Assembly: GCF_900141875.1 (NCBI RefSeq)
Contig: NZ_FQZE01000003.1
Location: 124,001-188,000 of the forward strand
Source: Tangfeifania diversioriginum
Lineage (GTDB): Bacteria; Bacteroidota; Bacteroidia; Bacteroidales; Prolixibacteraceae
Reading direction: 5' to 3'
DNA: 64,000 nucleotides
The position numbers were made by a program, and so were the translations under genes. Position 1 is the first letter of the stretch, and each line of letters starts with the position of its first letter. This document shows positions 18,542 to 27,852 of the stretch, piece by piece. The notes below the pieces were generated by a model. The model was not told the origin of the DNA and made no database searches. It saw only the letters and a program-made list of their open reading frames with translations.

Positions 18542-18659
18542 CACACAGAAAGTTTATTTATGGAAGATTTCCTATTTGAAGATAAAAAATAGCATTTTGT
18601 TTTTATGTATTTTTTCAGTTACATTTGAAAAATATGGTAAAAATTACAAACTTTCAATT

Positions 18660-19940
18660 ATGACTGAAAAATATTCGACGATTTTAAATAATGCCAGTAC
18701 TTATAATATTTGGGATGGAAAGCCTTTTTCCGAAGGATTTAAACGACATTTTTATCTTACAAAAATCAGAGACTACCTGGAAACCAAACTCATAAAAGTT
18801 TTAGTTGGTCAGCGCCGTGTTGGAAAAAGTTACATCCTCAGGCAAATTATAAATTACCTGTTTTTGGAAAAAAAAGTTCCACCTCAAAACATTTTTTATT
18901 TGAATAAAGAATATCTGATTTTTGATGAAATAAAATCATCCATTGATTTGGAACACCTGTTCACCCTGTTCAAAAAAAAATATGCACATCAGGGGAAAAT
19001 GTATATTTTTTTAGACGAAGTTCAGAATATTGATGGATGGGAAAAGTTCGTAAATTCGTATTCCCAGGATTACACTTCAGAATTTGAGTTATTCGTAACA
19101 GGTTCAAACTCAAATATTCTCTCGGGAGAACTTTCAACTTTACTTTCAGGACGATTTGTTGAAATTGAAATTTTTCCGTTCAGTTACACTGAATTTATTT
19201 CGTTTAAAAATAGTGATGCAAATAAATCAAGTTACCTGGAATATTTAAAAACCGGTGGTTTACCGGAGTTGTTTTTTATTGAAAAAGAGGAAGTACACCG
19301 GCATTATGTCGATAGTTTAAAAAACACAATAATACTTAGGGATATTGCAGGACGACATACCATAAAGGATTTGCCACTTTTAGAGGAAATCTTTAAATTT
19401 TTAATTGTAAATATCGGCAACCTGACTTCATTTAGCAGTATTGTAAAATATTTCAAAAGCAAACAGAAAAAAACAAATTACGAAACTATTTCTTCTTATG
19501 TCGGGTATTTAAGAGATACTTTCATTTTACATCAGGTTGAACGTTTTCAAATTCGCGGGAAACAGAGTCTTGGTGGCGAATACAAATATTATCTGAACGA
19601 TTTGGCCTTTAAAAATTACCTGTTCGGTTTTTTCCCTTCCGATGTAGGATATAATCTTGAAAATCAAATTTATATTCAACTAAAACAAATGGGGTTTCAA
19701 GTATCTGTAGGAAAATTGGATAACCTGGAAATTGATTTTGTTGCTCAAAAACCTGATAAAACGGTTTATGTACAGGTAGCTTACCTGCTAAACAGCCCAA
19801 AAGTTATCGAACGCGAATTTGGCAATTTATTATCGGTTAAGGATAATCATGAAAAGGTAGTCATTTCGCTAGACGATGTACGTTTTTCTGATTATGAAGG
19901 CATAAGGCACCTTCAGCCATGGAAGCTAAAACTATTATAA
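18660..19940 (+). CDS. AAA+ ATPase with DUF4143 domain
   Basis: A 426-residue ATPase of the AAA_14/DUF4143 group. The P-loop is GQRRVGKS (50-57), Walker B is MYIFLDEVQ (114-122), and a sensor TGSNS follows. The C-terminal DUF4143 part ends with a restriction-nuclease-like segment (LEIDFVAQKPDKTVYVQVAY). The ATG at 18660 is preferred. The frame stays open to an ATG at 18483, but that extension crosses the 19-bp repeats and looks like non-coding sequence. Roles of the family are poorly known. The gene is alone between rhamnosidases and looks like an accessory insertion. Confidence 0.88.
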   Translation: MTEKYSTILNNASTYNIWDGKPFSEGFKRHFYLTKIRDYLETKLIKVLVGQRRVGKSYILRQIINYLFLEKKVPPQNIFYLNKEYLIFDEIKSSIDLEHLFTLFKKKYAHQGKMYIFLDEVQNIDGWEKFVNSYSQDYTSEFELFVTGSNSNILSGELSTLLSGRFVEIEIFPFSYTEFISFKNSDANKSSYLEYLKTGGLPELFFIEKEEVHRHYVDSLKNTIILRDIAGRHTIKDLPLLEEIFKFLIVNIGNLTSFSSIVKYFKSKQKKTNYETISSYVGYLRDTFILHQVERFQIRGKQSLGGEYKYYLNDLAFKNYLFGFFPSDVGYNLENQIYIQLKQMGFQVSVGKLDNLEIDFVAQKPDKTVYVQVAYLLNSPKVIEREFGNLLSVKDNHEKVVISLDDVRFSDYEGIRHLQPWKLKLL

Positions 19941-19961
19941 AAACTCCAGAGCCCCCTATTT

Positions 19962-22736
19962 TCACTCGACCCTGAACCTGTAATTTCCCGAACCGGTTTC
20001 TACTACCAACCGGTCATTCTCTTTTGTTATTTTATGAATTCCGGAAACGCCTTCCAAGTATGCATTGTTCTCCCAGATTTTTTCACTTCCCTCAAAAACC
20101 GTAACGTTTTCAATATCTGAAACCGGCAAGGCAACCGTTGCGGCGGTATTCATTGGAACCACAACCTCATGTGCAAATGAACCGTCTTCCTTTTTCCAGT
20201 TTGAAACCACTTTCCCCGCCACAGTTTCCACTGATGCATTCACAAAACCGAGGTCTTGCGGAACATGCGGTTCGATGTGGATTTGCCGGTACCCTTTTGT
20301 GGTGTTTCCTTCCATGGGCGATTGAATGCCGGCCAGAAACTTGTAAAAATATTCCGTAATGGAACCAAACATCTGGTGGTTATGCGAATTTTCGCCCGAC
20401 CATTTTTCAAGCAACGTGGTGGAATTGTTTTCAATCCAATAGCCAAAGCTGGGCCAGGTTGTTTGGGTGGCCACGCTGTAAGCCAGTTCGTTTTCGCCTC
20501 CCTCAACCAATACCGGCCACAGGTATTTGGTACCAATGATTCCGGTATTCAGGTGGTCATCCCGCATTTTGATATCATCCACAATGGTTTGGAATACTTT
20601 ATCGCGGTAACCTTCCGGCACCACATCACCCACAAGCGCCAGCAACTGGTAGGTCTGGTAAGTTTCCTCTGTTCCGTACAACGCAGTTTCCGGGTTGAAA
20701 AACTTCCGGTTAAAATGTTGTTTAATGGTGTCGGAAAGAGCACGAAAAGTTTCAGCATCTGTTTCAAAACCCAGTTCATCCGCAATTTGGGAAAGCAGCA
20801 GGCTGTTGTAGTAGTAATAAAAAGTGTTTACCACCGGGTGGTTTGGGCAATCGCTTTCTCCCGGCGCACACCACTCGCCCAGCGAATACCAGTAGCCATC
20901 GAAATTATCGATGATGAAAGGTTCAGACGGGTCTTCGTCTTTGGAGCCCAGGTTTTTCAGGTATTGCAGGTATTCTTTCATCACCGGGTAATGTTCTTCC
21001 AGAATCCGGGTATCGTCGTAATAGTGGTGCATCCACCAGGGAATGAGAATGTAGGCACTGCCCCAGGCCACGCCGCCGCCCATGCCACCCACCAAAACTG
21101 GTGAAGTGTTGGGAATACGGCCGTTTTCCTCCTGCGAATCGCGCATGTCGTTCAACCATTTGGTGTAAAACGGCGCCATGTGGAAATCGTGCATCGATGC
21201 TTCGGCAATCACCTGTCCGTCGCCGTTGTAGGCCCCTTTTTCGCGGTGGGGACAGTCGGTGGGGTAACTTTGCATGTTCCCCATTTGCGACCACACGCCG
21301 GCCCGGTGAATTTGATTCAGCAGCGAATCGGATGATTCAAACGTACCGTTTCGCTTGTTGGCCGAACGCACTACCCGACCTTCAACTTTCAGATATTCTG
21401 GGTTTTTATCATCGCTTGTGGTTACTTCAATGTAGCGGAATCCGGTGTAAAAAAACCGTGGTTCATACACTTCTGTTTCATTGCTTTTGAGGGTGTAATC
21501 TGTCCAGGTTTGGGCATGGTAATCGAATTTAGTACTCATTTTATCGCCTTCTTCCAGCGGTTTGGGAAACAGCGAGTCGTTCAGTGTTTCGGAACCGCGA
21601 ATGCGGATGACCTGTCCGGGGGAGCCTTTTACTTCCAGCTTCCACCAACCCGCAATATTCTGTCCCAAATCAAACAGGAAAACGCCCGGTTCCGGGTTGG
21701 TTTCTTTTACCGGTTCCAACGTTTGGGTAACCTCAATGGCGGGCGTCAGTTGCGATTTCAAATTGCCGCCGGGTTCATTTGCAACAATTACCGGGTTCCA
21801 GCCAGCATCATCAAAATCTGCATCGGCCCAGCCAGGGACTTCTTTTTGAGCATCGTAATCTTCACCGCCGTATAAATTATTGAATGTAACCGGGCCATCT
21901 GTGGTTTTCCAGCTGTTATCAGAAACTATCACCTCGCTGCAGCCGTCGGCATAATCGATCATCAGTTGCATCCAGAGGGCCGGATTGCCAAACGAAGCGC
22001 CGCCACCTCCCCAGCTCCAGCGGCCTTCTGTTTTCCGAAAATTCCAGGCGCCGTTGCCCAGCATGGCTCCGGCTGTGTTAGTCCCGTTTTTCAGCAAATC
22101 GGTAACATCGTAAGTAGAATACAAAATGGTTTCGCGGTAATCGGTTACGCCGGGATCGAGCACGTGGTTGCCAACTTTTTGGCCATTCAGGTAGAATTCG
22201 TAAAAACCGGCAGCCGTAACATAGGCAACTGCCTGTTCAATTTCTTTTTCAACCTTAAATTGTTTGCGAAGTAGCGGACTGGCATCGATAATCTCATTTT
22301 GAGTTGTAATCCACTTTGCCGCCCATTCGTTTTTATTCAGGATGCCGGTATGGAAAAAAGCCGGTTCGCTCCAAACTGAAGTTTTGTCATCCAGCCACAC
22401 ACGCACCCGCCAGAAATATTTAGTGTTACTTTGCAGCGGTTTGCCGCTGAATTCAACATTCACGGTTTCGTCTCCGGAAATTTTCCCGGAATCCCAAACG
22501 GAACCGGTTTCATTTTCCGTTTCTTTTGCTGATTCACCAACAATTATCTGATATGCAGTTTGTTTTTCATCGCGCTCTTCAGAAAAAATCTTCCACGAAA
22601 AACGAGGCTGTTCCACATCCACGCCCAGTGGATTGGTGAGGTACTCGACGGTTAACTCCGAAATATTGGTTTTATGGTTTTGAACGCACGAGATTATAAT
22701 AATTGCTATTAGGAAAAGGAAGTAAGTTTTTTTCAT
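19962..22736 (-). CDS. Alpha-L-rhamnosidase (GH78), copy 2
   Basis: A 924-residue exported lipoprotein (signal ending IISC, about Cys17). It has the same GH78 domain order as copy 1: beta domain with LTVEYLTNPLGVDVEQPRFSW, N-terminal carbohydrate-binding part with LGNGAWNFRKTEGRW, catalytic barrel with DCPHREKGAYNGDGQ (about 492-506), and C-terminal beta domain. The barrel motif differs from copy 1 (AYNGD for GWTGD), so linkage or aglycone preference may differ. An 11-bp tandem repeat lies about 80-100 bases upstream of its start. It is tail to tail with the ATPase gene. Confidence 0.93.
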   Translation of the reverse strand: MKKTYFLFLIAIIIISCVQNHKTNISELTVEYLTNPLGVDVEQPRFSWKIFSEERDEKQTAYQIIVGESAKETENETGSVWDSGKISGDETVNVEFSGKPLQSNTKYFWRVRVWLDDKTSVWSEPAFFHTGILNKNEWAAKWITTQNEIIDASPLLRKQFKVEKEIEQAVAYVTAAGFYEFYLNGQKVGNHVLDPGVTDYRETILYSTYDVTDLLKNGTNTAGAMLGNGAWNFRKTEGRWSWGGGGASFGNPALWMQLMIDYADGCSEVIVSDNSWKTTDGPVTFNNLYGGEDYDAQKEVPGWADADFDDAGWNPVIVANEPGGNLKSQLTPAIEVTQTLEPVKETNPEPGVFLFDLGQNIAGWWKLEVKGSPGQVIRIRGSETLNDSLFPKPLEEGDKMSTKFDYHAQTWTDYTLKSNETEVYEPRFFYTGFRYIEVTTSDDKNPEYLKVEGRVVRSANKRNGTFESSDSLLNQIHRAGVWSQMGNMQSYPTDCPHREKGAYNGDGQVIAEASMHDFHMAPFYTKWLNDMRDSQEENGRIPNTSPVLVGGMGGGVAWGSAYILIPWWMHHYYDDTRILEEHYPVMKEYLQYLKNLGSKDEDPSEPFIIDNFDGYWYSLGEWCAPGESDCPNHPVVNTFYYYYNSLLLSQIADELGFETDAETFRALSDTIKQHFNRKFFNPETALYGTEETYQTYQLLALVGDVVPEGYRDKVFQTIVDDIKMRDDHLNTGIIGTKYLWPVLVEGGENELAYSVATQTTWPSFGYWIENNSTTLLEKWSGENSHNHQMFGSITEYFYKFLAGIQSPMEGNTTKGYRQIHIEPHVPQDLGFVNASVETVAGKVVSNWKKEDGSFAHEVVVPMNTAATVALPVSDIENVTVFEGSEKIWENNAYLEGVSGIHKITKENDRLVVETGSGNYRFRVE

Positions 22737-22814
22737 GTTTTTTCGATGTTTTATTTGATTCGGCCCTTAGCTGCAATTTTGTTTTTATATGATGCTTTCA
22801 TTTCTTTCAATACC

Positions 22815-22838
22815 TGATAGTATCATATGATAGTATCA
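22815..22838. promoter_or_regulatory. Tandem 11-bp repeat, possible operator of rhamnosidase 2
   Basis: TGATAGTATCA occurs at 22815-22825 and 22828-22838, a 13-base period. Each copy is nearly its own reverse complement, differing only at the centre. It lies in the 138-base gap upstream of the rhamnosidase 2 start and downstream of rhamnosidase 3. The shape suits a dimeric repressor or activator site; the regulator is unknown. Confidence 0.45.
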
Positions 22839-22874
22839 AAGTTAGTGATTTATTTGAAAAGAGGGCAGTTCCTG

Positions 22875-25301
22875 TTATCTGTGACTTTCATTCTTCACCA
22901 GTTCAAATGGCGTTAAATTCTCCACTTTCACCGTAAAATCCTCCGGCACATTCAGCGAATAGTGAACCTGATTATCGGCGTGTTTCCACTTCAGCTCAAT
23001 CACCCCGTTGTCAACCGGAACGGAGCCGGAACATTCGTCCAGGCCGATGTCGGCAAACCGGATGGTTACTTCTTTTTCGAGGTAATCGATATTACTGATT
23101 CCCAACACATCGCGGTACAGAACATGCCCCAGATAGGAGGCAAACCCATGATTGCAACTGGCATGCGCACTCATATTTTCCCACAAGGTTCCGGTGATTT
23201 CCGCCATGGAATAAAAATAATCCTGGATTTCGTTAAGCAACTGACTTTGCAATCCGTACTTTGAAAGAATATCCATGCGCAGGTAATTGCCGATAAACGC
23301 ATTGGCGCGAAAAACATTTGGATACGTTTTCGTGTCGTCGCGGTTGGGACCAAATTCGGTGGTTAGTTTTTTCCACAAATCCGGATGGGTTTTGGGTGAG
23401 GCTATGTTAAAAAAGAAAGCGTAATACTGGCACACCTCGGTTGTATTTTCGGTAACAATAAGCTCTTTGTCTTCACCGCGCACGACGTTATCCACAAAAA
23501 AATCGCCGTTAAACGATTGTTCCAGAATGGCTTGTTTCACCTTGCCGGCTTTATTTGACCACGTTTCGTTCTGATACAATTTGCCGGCTTTTTCCAGGGC
23601 GGCACTATAAAGCATGTTGGTGGGATAATTCACATCCTGCACAAAATCGTTGGCGCGCGACCATTCCACAAAAATCCAGCTATCCAGTTTTTCCAGCAGG
23701 CCGGATTTGTTTTCAAAGGCTTCGAAATAATCGAGCAACGCCGCAATCCGGGGCTCCAGCTTTGCAACCAACTCAGGGTCTCCACCCCTGCTGGCATAAT
23801 CTTCAACCTGAACGATAAACCACATGGCCCAGTTAGGAATAAATACCCCGTCGTTGTGGTCGGCCGGATAGCACATGGGCAGCATGCCGTCGGGCAGAAA
23901 CTGAAAACTATCGGCCAGCGCGTAGTTCTCATAAAAATTGTGGGCTACGTCCGATTTGCCGGTAAACCCTTTTTCCATGATGGCCATAAAATAACTATCG
24001 CACAGCCAGCCGGCCCGTTCGCGCGAGGGACAGTCCATGAAAATATCCACTGCATTTTGCCGGAAGGTTTGCCTGGCAGCATCGTAAATGGCGTTCAGTT
24101 TTGGATTGCTGCTGGCAAAAGTTGCCCGGGGATTGTCAGGATAGGCATACTCCCGGATGTAAACATCGTGAATGGTACAGCTTCCCTTCGTTACAACCGC
24201 TTTCAAATATTTGAATGTGTACGATTCAAAGGTCTCCAGGTTGTAAGTTCCCGGTTCCAGTTCGTAAACCACCTGGTTGTTCACGTCGGGCATCCGCTTT
24301 TTGGAATTCACATCGCCGTCGGTCAGTATTTCATCGAAATGGAAAATGATGGTGGAAGGCTCAGAACAGCTAATGCGGCTTCCGATAAATCCCGACAGGT
24401 TGGTGCCAAAATCGAAGGTAGCAAACTCATTTTCAGAAAGAGCAACCGGATTTTCCAAATATTTTTCTGAAACCTGCGTCATATTTTGGGTTGTCATTTC
24501 CTGCATCCGTTGCGAGGGCAAGACTTCGATTTCCGATTCCGGGTATCCTTTAAATTGCTCGCTGATGTTCACCAGCGACCGGTCCTTGTAATACCGTTCA
24601 GGTTTTTGAAAATCAACAGTTCCTTTGGCATAAATTTCATCAGGCTGTAAAGTTTCAAATCCGGGCATTAACAGGTTTCGCGGAATCAGTTGTCCTCCGG
24701 GCTGTTCCGCAAGTTTCACGGGAGTGAGCGGTACATCTGCCGACGTTTTCCAGTCATCAAAACCTTCGCCTAACCGGTAGTATTCGGTAAACGGGCGTTG
24801 AAAACTGTACCGTTCCACTTTCTGCAGGCGTTCTTTCAATTCAAATGCTTTAAATCCCGGGTCACTTCCGGTGGCCAGAACAATTTTCCCGTCCGATTCC
24901 AGTTCTGCCTGCAAAAACGAAGGCTGGTCGAGGGTGTAGAAGGTGTTCACATTGTAACCGGCCACTTCAATAGCCAAAACATTTTCGCCGGCTTTCGACA
25001 CATCTCCGATGTCGTATTCATCTACCCGGAAAAAACCGTGGGCTGTCCGTGCCGGACCGTATCCCAGAAACTCGCCGTTCAAAAAAACACGGTAAAGTGT
25101 GGAGCCGGTTAACCGCAATGTAAATCCGCTGTTTTTTTCAGCCTGAAAAACGCCCTGAAACCCCAGTGTCAGGTTCATTTCTGTTTCGCGACCTTCGGCC
25201 CAAACAGGCACGGCTTCATTCATCAATTCCGGTTTGGAAGCGTCGGGGGATTTGCATGCCATCGCAAAAATTAAAAGTAGTACCGAAAGATTTTTCATCA
25301 T
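22875..25301 (-). CDS. GH78-like alpha-L-rhamnosidase family protein, copy 3
   Basis: An 808-residue exported lipoprotein (signal about 1-16, ending AMAC). It belongs to a more divergent GH78 branch. The N-terminal beta domain has FTLRLTGSTLYRVFLNGEFLGYGPARTA with the Y-G-P-A-R motif, and the helical barrel starts with DIFMDCPSRERAGWLCDSYF (about 415-435). The usual GD after GW is replaced by CD. The late motif GTLWENMSAHASCNHGFAS supplies the general-base region. Substrate may be rhamnose or a related deoxysugar. It is the most upstream of the minus-strand rhamnosidases. Confidence 0.85.
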   Translation of the reverse strand: MMKNLSVLLLIFAMACKSPDASKPELMNEAVPVWAEGRETEMNLTLGFQGVFQAEKNSGFTLRLTGSTLYRVFLNGEFLGYGPARTAHGFFRVDEYDIGDVSKAGENVLAIEVAGYNVNTFYTLDQPSFLQAELESDGKIVLATGSDPGFKAFELKERLQKVERYSFQRPFTEYYRLGEGFDDWKTSADVPLTPVKLAEQPGGQLIPRNLLMPGFETLQPDEIYAKGTVDFQKPERYYKDRSLVNISEQFKGYPESEIEVLPSQRMQEMTTQNMTQVSEKYLENPVALSENEFATFDFGTNLSGFIGSRISCSEPSTIIFHFDEILTDGDVNSKKRMPDVNNQVVYELEPGTYNLETFESYTFKYLKAVVTKGSCTIHDVYIREYAYPDNPRATFASSNPKLNAIYDAARQTFRQNAVDIFMDCPSRERAGWLCDSYFMAIMEKGFTGKSDVAHNFYENYALADSFQFLPDGMLPMCYPADHNDGVFIPNWAMWFIVQVEDYASRGGDPELVAKLEPRIAALLDYFEAFENKSGLLEKLDSWIFVEWSRANDFVQDVNYPTNMLYSAALEKAGKLYQNETWSNKAGKVKQAILEQSFNGDFFVDNVVRGEDKELIVTENTTEVCQYYAFFFNIASPKTHPDLWKKLTTEFGPNRDDTKTYPNVFRANAFIGNYLRMDILSKYGLQSQLLNEIQDYFYSMAEITGTLWENMSAHASCNHGFASYLGHVLYRDVLGISNIDYLEKEVTIRFADIGLDECSGSVPVDNGVIELKWKHADNQVHYSLNVPEDFTVKVENLTPFELVKNESHR

Positions 25302-25323
25302 TGTCTGTAATTTATAACTGATT

Positions 25324-25668
25324 TTAATTGTTTTGCTTTTTGTTTTCCAGATTTTTTAATCCCTCTTCCAACTCCTTCATTATCTGAGCATCTTCGGTTC
25401 TAATCCTGGTTAAAGTATTTTTCATATTTCGCTGAACCTCGCGTTTGCCCTCGGGTTGAGCTGTCAAGGATTCCTTGACAACTGAAATTTCGTTTAGCTC
25501 GTCTTCCTTAAAAATGTTCCGAATGTGCAGGCTCCCATTTAGTTTTGTGGGTTGAAAAAGTTCGCCCATTTGTGCCTGCGAAAGCCAACCGGTTTCATCT
25601 TTTAATCGAACATCAATTCGCGTTTGCCCGTCTTCGGTTTGATAGAGTAGTATTTCTGAATCTGACAT
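25324..25668 (-). pseudogene. RhuM-family N-terminal remnant 1
   Basis: A 114-residue ORF. Residues 1-75 match the start of the RhuM ('virulence protein') family: ILLYQTEDGQTRIDVRLKDE, WLSQAQMGELFQ, SLHIRNIFKEDELNE. This is a winged-helix DNA-binding region. Full members run to about 300 residues. Here the match ends near residue 82 and an unrelated charged tail follows, so the C-terminal domain is missing. It is the first of three such remnants in a row and ends 22 bases upstream of rhamnosidase 3. It may still be translated. Confidence 0.6.
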
Positions 25669-25701
25669 TATGTATTTTCTTCTTTTACTGTTTTCCCAAC
25701 T

Positions 25702-26055
25702 TCACCTTGTGTTATTTCTTTTGTTTATCAGATTTACGATAATCTTTATAATTGTTCCCTTTTCTTCTGTTTTACTTACTGCAATTATTAAATCAAGATT
25801 GTAATATTTGATGTTTCGTTTAATTTTCCGTCCGCCTTCTTTTTGAACTTGTGCAATTTTTGCACAAGTTGAATTTTCTTCTAATTCCTCAGATTTGTAT
25901 ATGTTTGAAATGTGCCGGTTTATCGAAGTCCTGTTTGTTTCAAACAAAGATTCAAGCTGATACTGATTTAGCCAAACAGTTTCATTATCAAGTTGAACCT
26001 CAATTTCTGTTGTTCCATCTATTGTTGTAAATATTTGAATTTCCGATTTATTCAT
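25702..26055 (-). pseudogene. RhuM-family N-terminal remnant 2
   Basis: A 117-residue ORF with the same RhuM start in diverged form: IQIFTTIDGTTEIEVQLDNE, VWLNQYQLESLFETNRTSINRHISNIYKSEEL, then YYNLDLIIAV at 83-92. It then leaves the family alignment, where full-length proteins continue with VGYRV. It differs enough from remnant 1 to be an independent paralogue, not a fresh duplicate. Confidence 0.6.
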
Positions 26056-26073
26056 TTCTGTTATTTCTCAAAA

Positions 26074-26205
26074 TTAATGAATCTTTAAATGAACAGACTG
26101 GCTTTTTTCGATAAGGTTTTGTAAAAATATTTTATCCATCGCTCTGGCGAAATGCAGTTGAACATCAATTTTGGTTTGATAAAGTAGCATTTCTGAATCT
26201 GCCAT
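26074..26205 (-). pseudogene. RhuM-family remnant 3 (43 codons)
   Basis: A short ORF starting MADSEMLLYQTKIDVQLHFA. The first 12 residues and IDVQL match the start of remnant 1, but the recognition-helix part is deleted and the frame jumps to HFARAMDKIFLQNL, like a later part of such proteins. It is most likely a decayed gene. The 127 bases from here to the Fic gene contain nothing else I can identify. Confidence 0.45.
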
Positions 26206-26332
26206 ATTTATTTCTTTTTTACCATTTTTCCCGGCTCAGTTTCTTTTTAACCACATGCTGCCAAAATTTGTGTGGAACTTGTTTAATCCCGGGATTGCAA
26301 TATGCCTATTGTGGTTGCCTGTCTGTACTGAT

Positions 26333-27436
26333 TCATTTAACTAATTCATAATTTGTACTCCGTCCTCCTGCTGCATCTTTTTGCAAAATGTTTTTGTCTA
26401 TCAAATCATTGATGTCCCGTATCGCAGTATCTTTCGAGCATTTTGCAATCTTTGCCCATTTTGAGGAAGTCAGTTTCCCGTCAAATCCATCCAGTAACAT
26501 ATTCAACAGTTTCTTCTGCCTTACATTTATCGATGTTTTTAAATGCTTTGACCAAAAATCCGCTTTAAACAAAACTCTGCCCAACACAGCGTCAGTCGAT
26601 TGCAAAGCATTTATCAGACACTTTAAAAACCATATCATCCAATCCGTAATATCGAGATTCCCTTTTTGTGTCTTTTCCAGTATTTCATAGTACGCTTTTC
26701 TTTCTGTTCGTATCTGTGCCGACATACTGTAAAAACGCTGATTGCTTCTGTCTGACTGAGCCAGTAGCATATCCGTCAATGCTCTTGCAATTCTGCCATT
26801 CCCGTCTTCAAACGGATGTATGGTAACAAACCATATATGAGCTACTGCTGCTTTAAGGACCAAATCAATTTTTGAAGTTTTGTTAAACCAATTCAGAAAC
26901 AGCATCATTTCCTTTTCAACCAGTGATGAATCCGGTGCCTGAAAATGCACCTTTTCTTTACCCATAGCGCCCGATACAACCTGCATGGGTCCGGTGGTAT
27001 CCTTTCGCCAGTCAGCAACTGTTATCTTGTACATTCCGCTTCGTCCTGTCGGGAACAGTGCCGCATGCCAATCAAAAAGTCTGTCGGTTGTTAACGGGTT
27101 AAAACAATTTTGTGTGGCATCCAGCATCATTTCAACAACACCGTCAACATTTCTGTCCGACTCAACTGAACCGGCTATTTCCATTCCCAACCTGCGGGCA
27201 ATTGAGGAGCGAACCTGGTCGGGGTTTAAATATTCGCCTTCAATTTCTGACGATTTTACGACATCGAGTGTCAGCGTTTCAAGCAGGGCATCATTCTTCA
27301 GGTCGAATCCCAACGATTCCATTTTCCCCATGAGTCTGCCCTGTAAATTCCTCGCTTCACTCAGCAAGGAAACTATCTCATCATTTTTCCAGGTGAAATT
27401 TGGCCAATTGACCTGTTGATAAATAAATGCTTTCAT
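26333..27436 (-). CDS. Fic family protein with DUF4172 N-terminus
   Basis: A Fic-domain enzyme, usually an AMP-transferase acting on protein hydroxyls. The N-terminal DUF4172 region has QQVNWPNFTW. The active-site loop HPFEDGNGR is complete. An inhibitory helix motif S-S-E-I-E-G-E lies before the Fic core, so this is a self-inhibited class II Fic protein with its glutamate in place. A C-terminal winged-helix region (KKLLNMLLDGFDGKLTSSKWAKI) suggests DNA or regulatory binding. The frame is open to 27457, but the ATG at 27436 gives the family-like start MKAFIYQQ. No separate antitoxin is needed for this class. Confidence 0.92.
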   Translation of the reverse strand: MKAFIYQQVNWPNFTWKNDEIVSLLSEARNLQGRLMGKMESLGFDLKNDALLETLTLDVVKSSEIEGEYLNPDQVRSSIARRLGMEIAGSVESDRNVDGVVEMMLDATQNCFNPLTTDRLFDWHAALFPTGRSGMYKITVADWRKDTTGPMQVVSGAMGKEKVHFQAPDSSLVEKEMMLFLNWFNKTSKIDLVLKAAVAHIWFVTIHPFEDGNGRIARALTDMLLAQSDRSNQRFYSMSAQIRTERKAYYEILEKTQKGNLDITDWMIWFLKCLINALQSTDAVLGRVLFKADFWSKHLKTSINVRQKKLLNMLLDGFDGKLTSSKWAKIAKCSKDTAIRDINDLIDKNILQKDAAGGRSTNYELVK

Positions 27437-27457
27437 TCGCTGCATGATTTGCATCAA

Positions 27458-27852
27458 ATATATGGTTTATTTGCTGCACAAAAAATTAATCGTCGCATTT
27501 ATTGCGACAAATAATCAAATTATTCGTTGCATGGTTATTTTTTTGAATGTAGGAAATAATATTTGTAGCCGATGAAATTAGCACTATACCCCAAATGCAC
27601 TATACACAATATTTCTTGCTGACCTTTGCTCATCATCAGCTGCTTACCAAGCATTTAAAAAAATCAAATCTTCCAATCGGAGAACTGCTGTCCCCAAAAA
27701 ATTAATTTTTAGGGACGGCAAAAAAGAGGGGCCAGCCAGACAAGTTATTTTGCAATTTTGGAGTGTATGTTGGCATGTGTGAATTGCAAATGTGCTTGAC
27801 TGTGTGGGCTGGTTTAATTTGTCAATGTGCAATTTGTGCAATTATTGTGCAA
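27458..27852. other. Non-coding accessory spacer with palindromes
   Basis: There is no convincing gene. It contains an imperfect 35-bp palindrome at 27686-27720 (TGCTGTCCC facing GGGACGGCA, with A5/T5 inside). A looser ~80-bp palindrome covers about 27730-27812 (CAGCC and TTGCAATT facing AATTGCAA and GGCTG). Three near-tandem TGTGCAATT words run into the stop codon of the next gene. A 65-codon minus-strand ORF crosses both palindromes and is not credible as a gene. Confidence 0.5.
27787..27814. repeat. 28-bp direct repeat, copy downstream of the AlbA_2 gene
   Basis: This 28-bp block (beginning CAAATGTGCTTGACTGTG) is identical at 29256-29283. The two copies bracket the 27853-29178 gene. This copy is also the right arm of an imperfect ~80-bp palindrome. 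Confidence 0.8.

Noticed and set aside
18483-18659. N-terminal extension of the AAA/DUF4143 gene
   Set aside because: The extension crosses two exact 19-bp repeats and has a biased AT-rich translation; the family start corresponds to 18660.
27644-27841. 65-codon minus-strand ORF
   Set aside because: It is made of two palindromes and the 28-bp repeat and shows no protein features.
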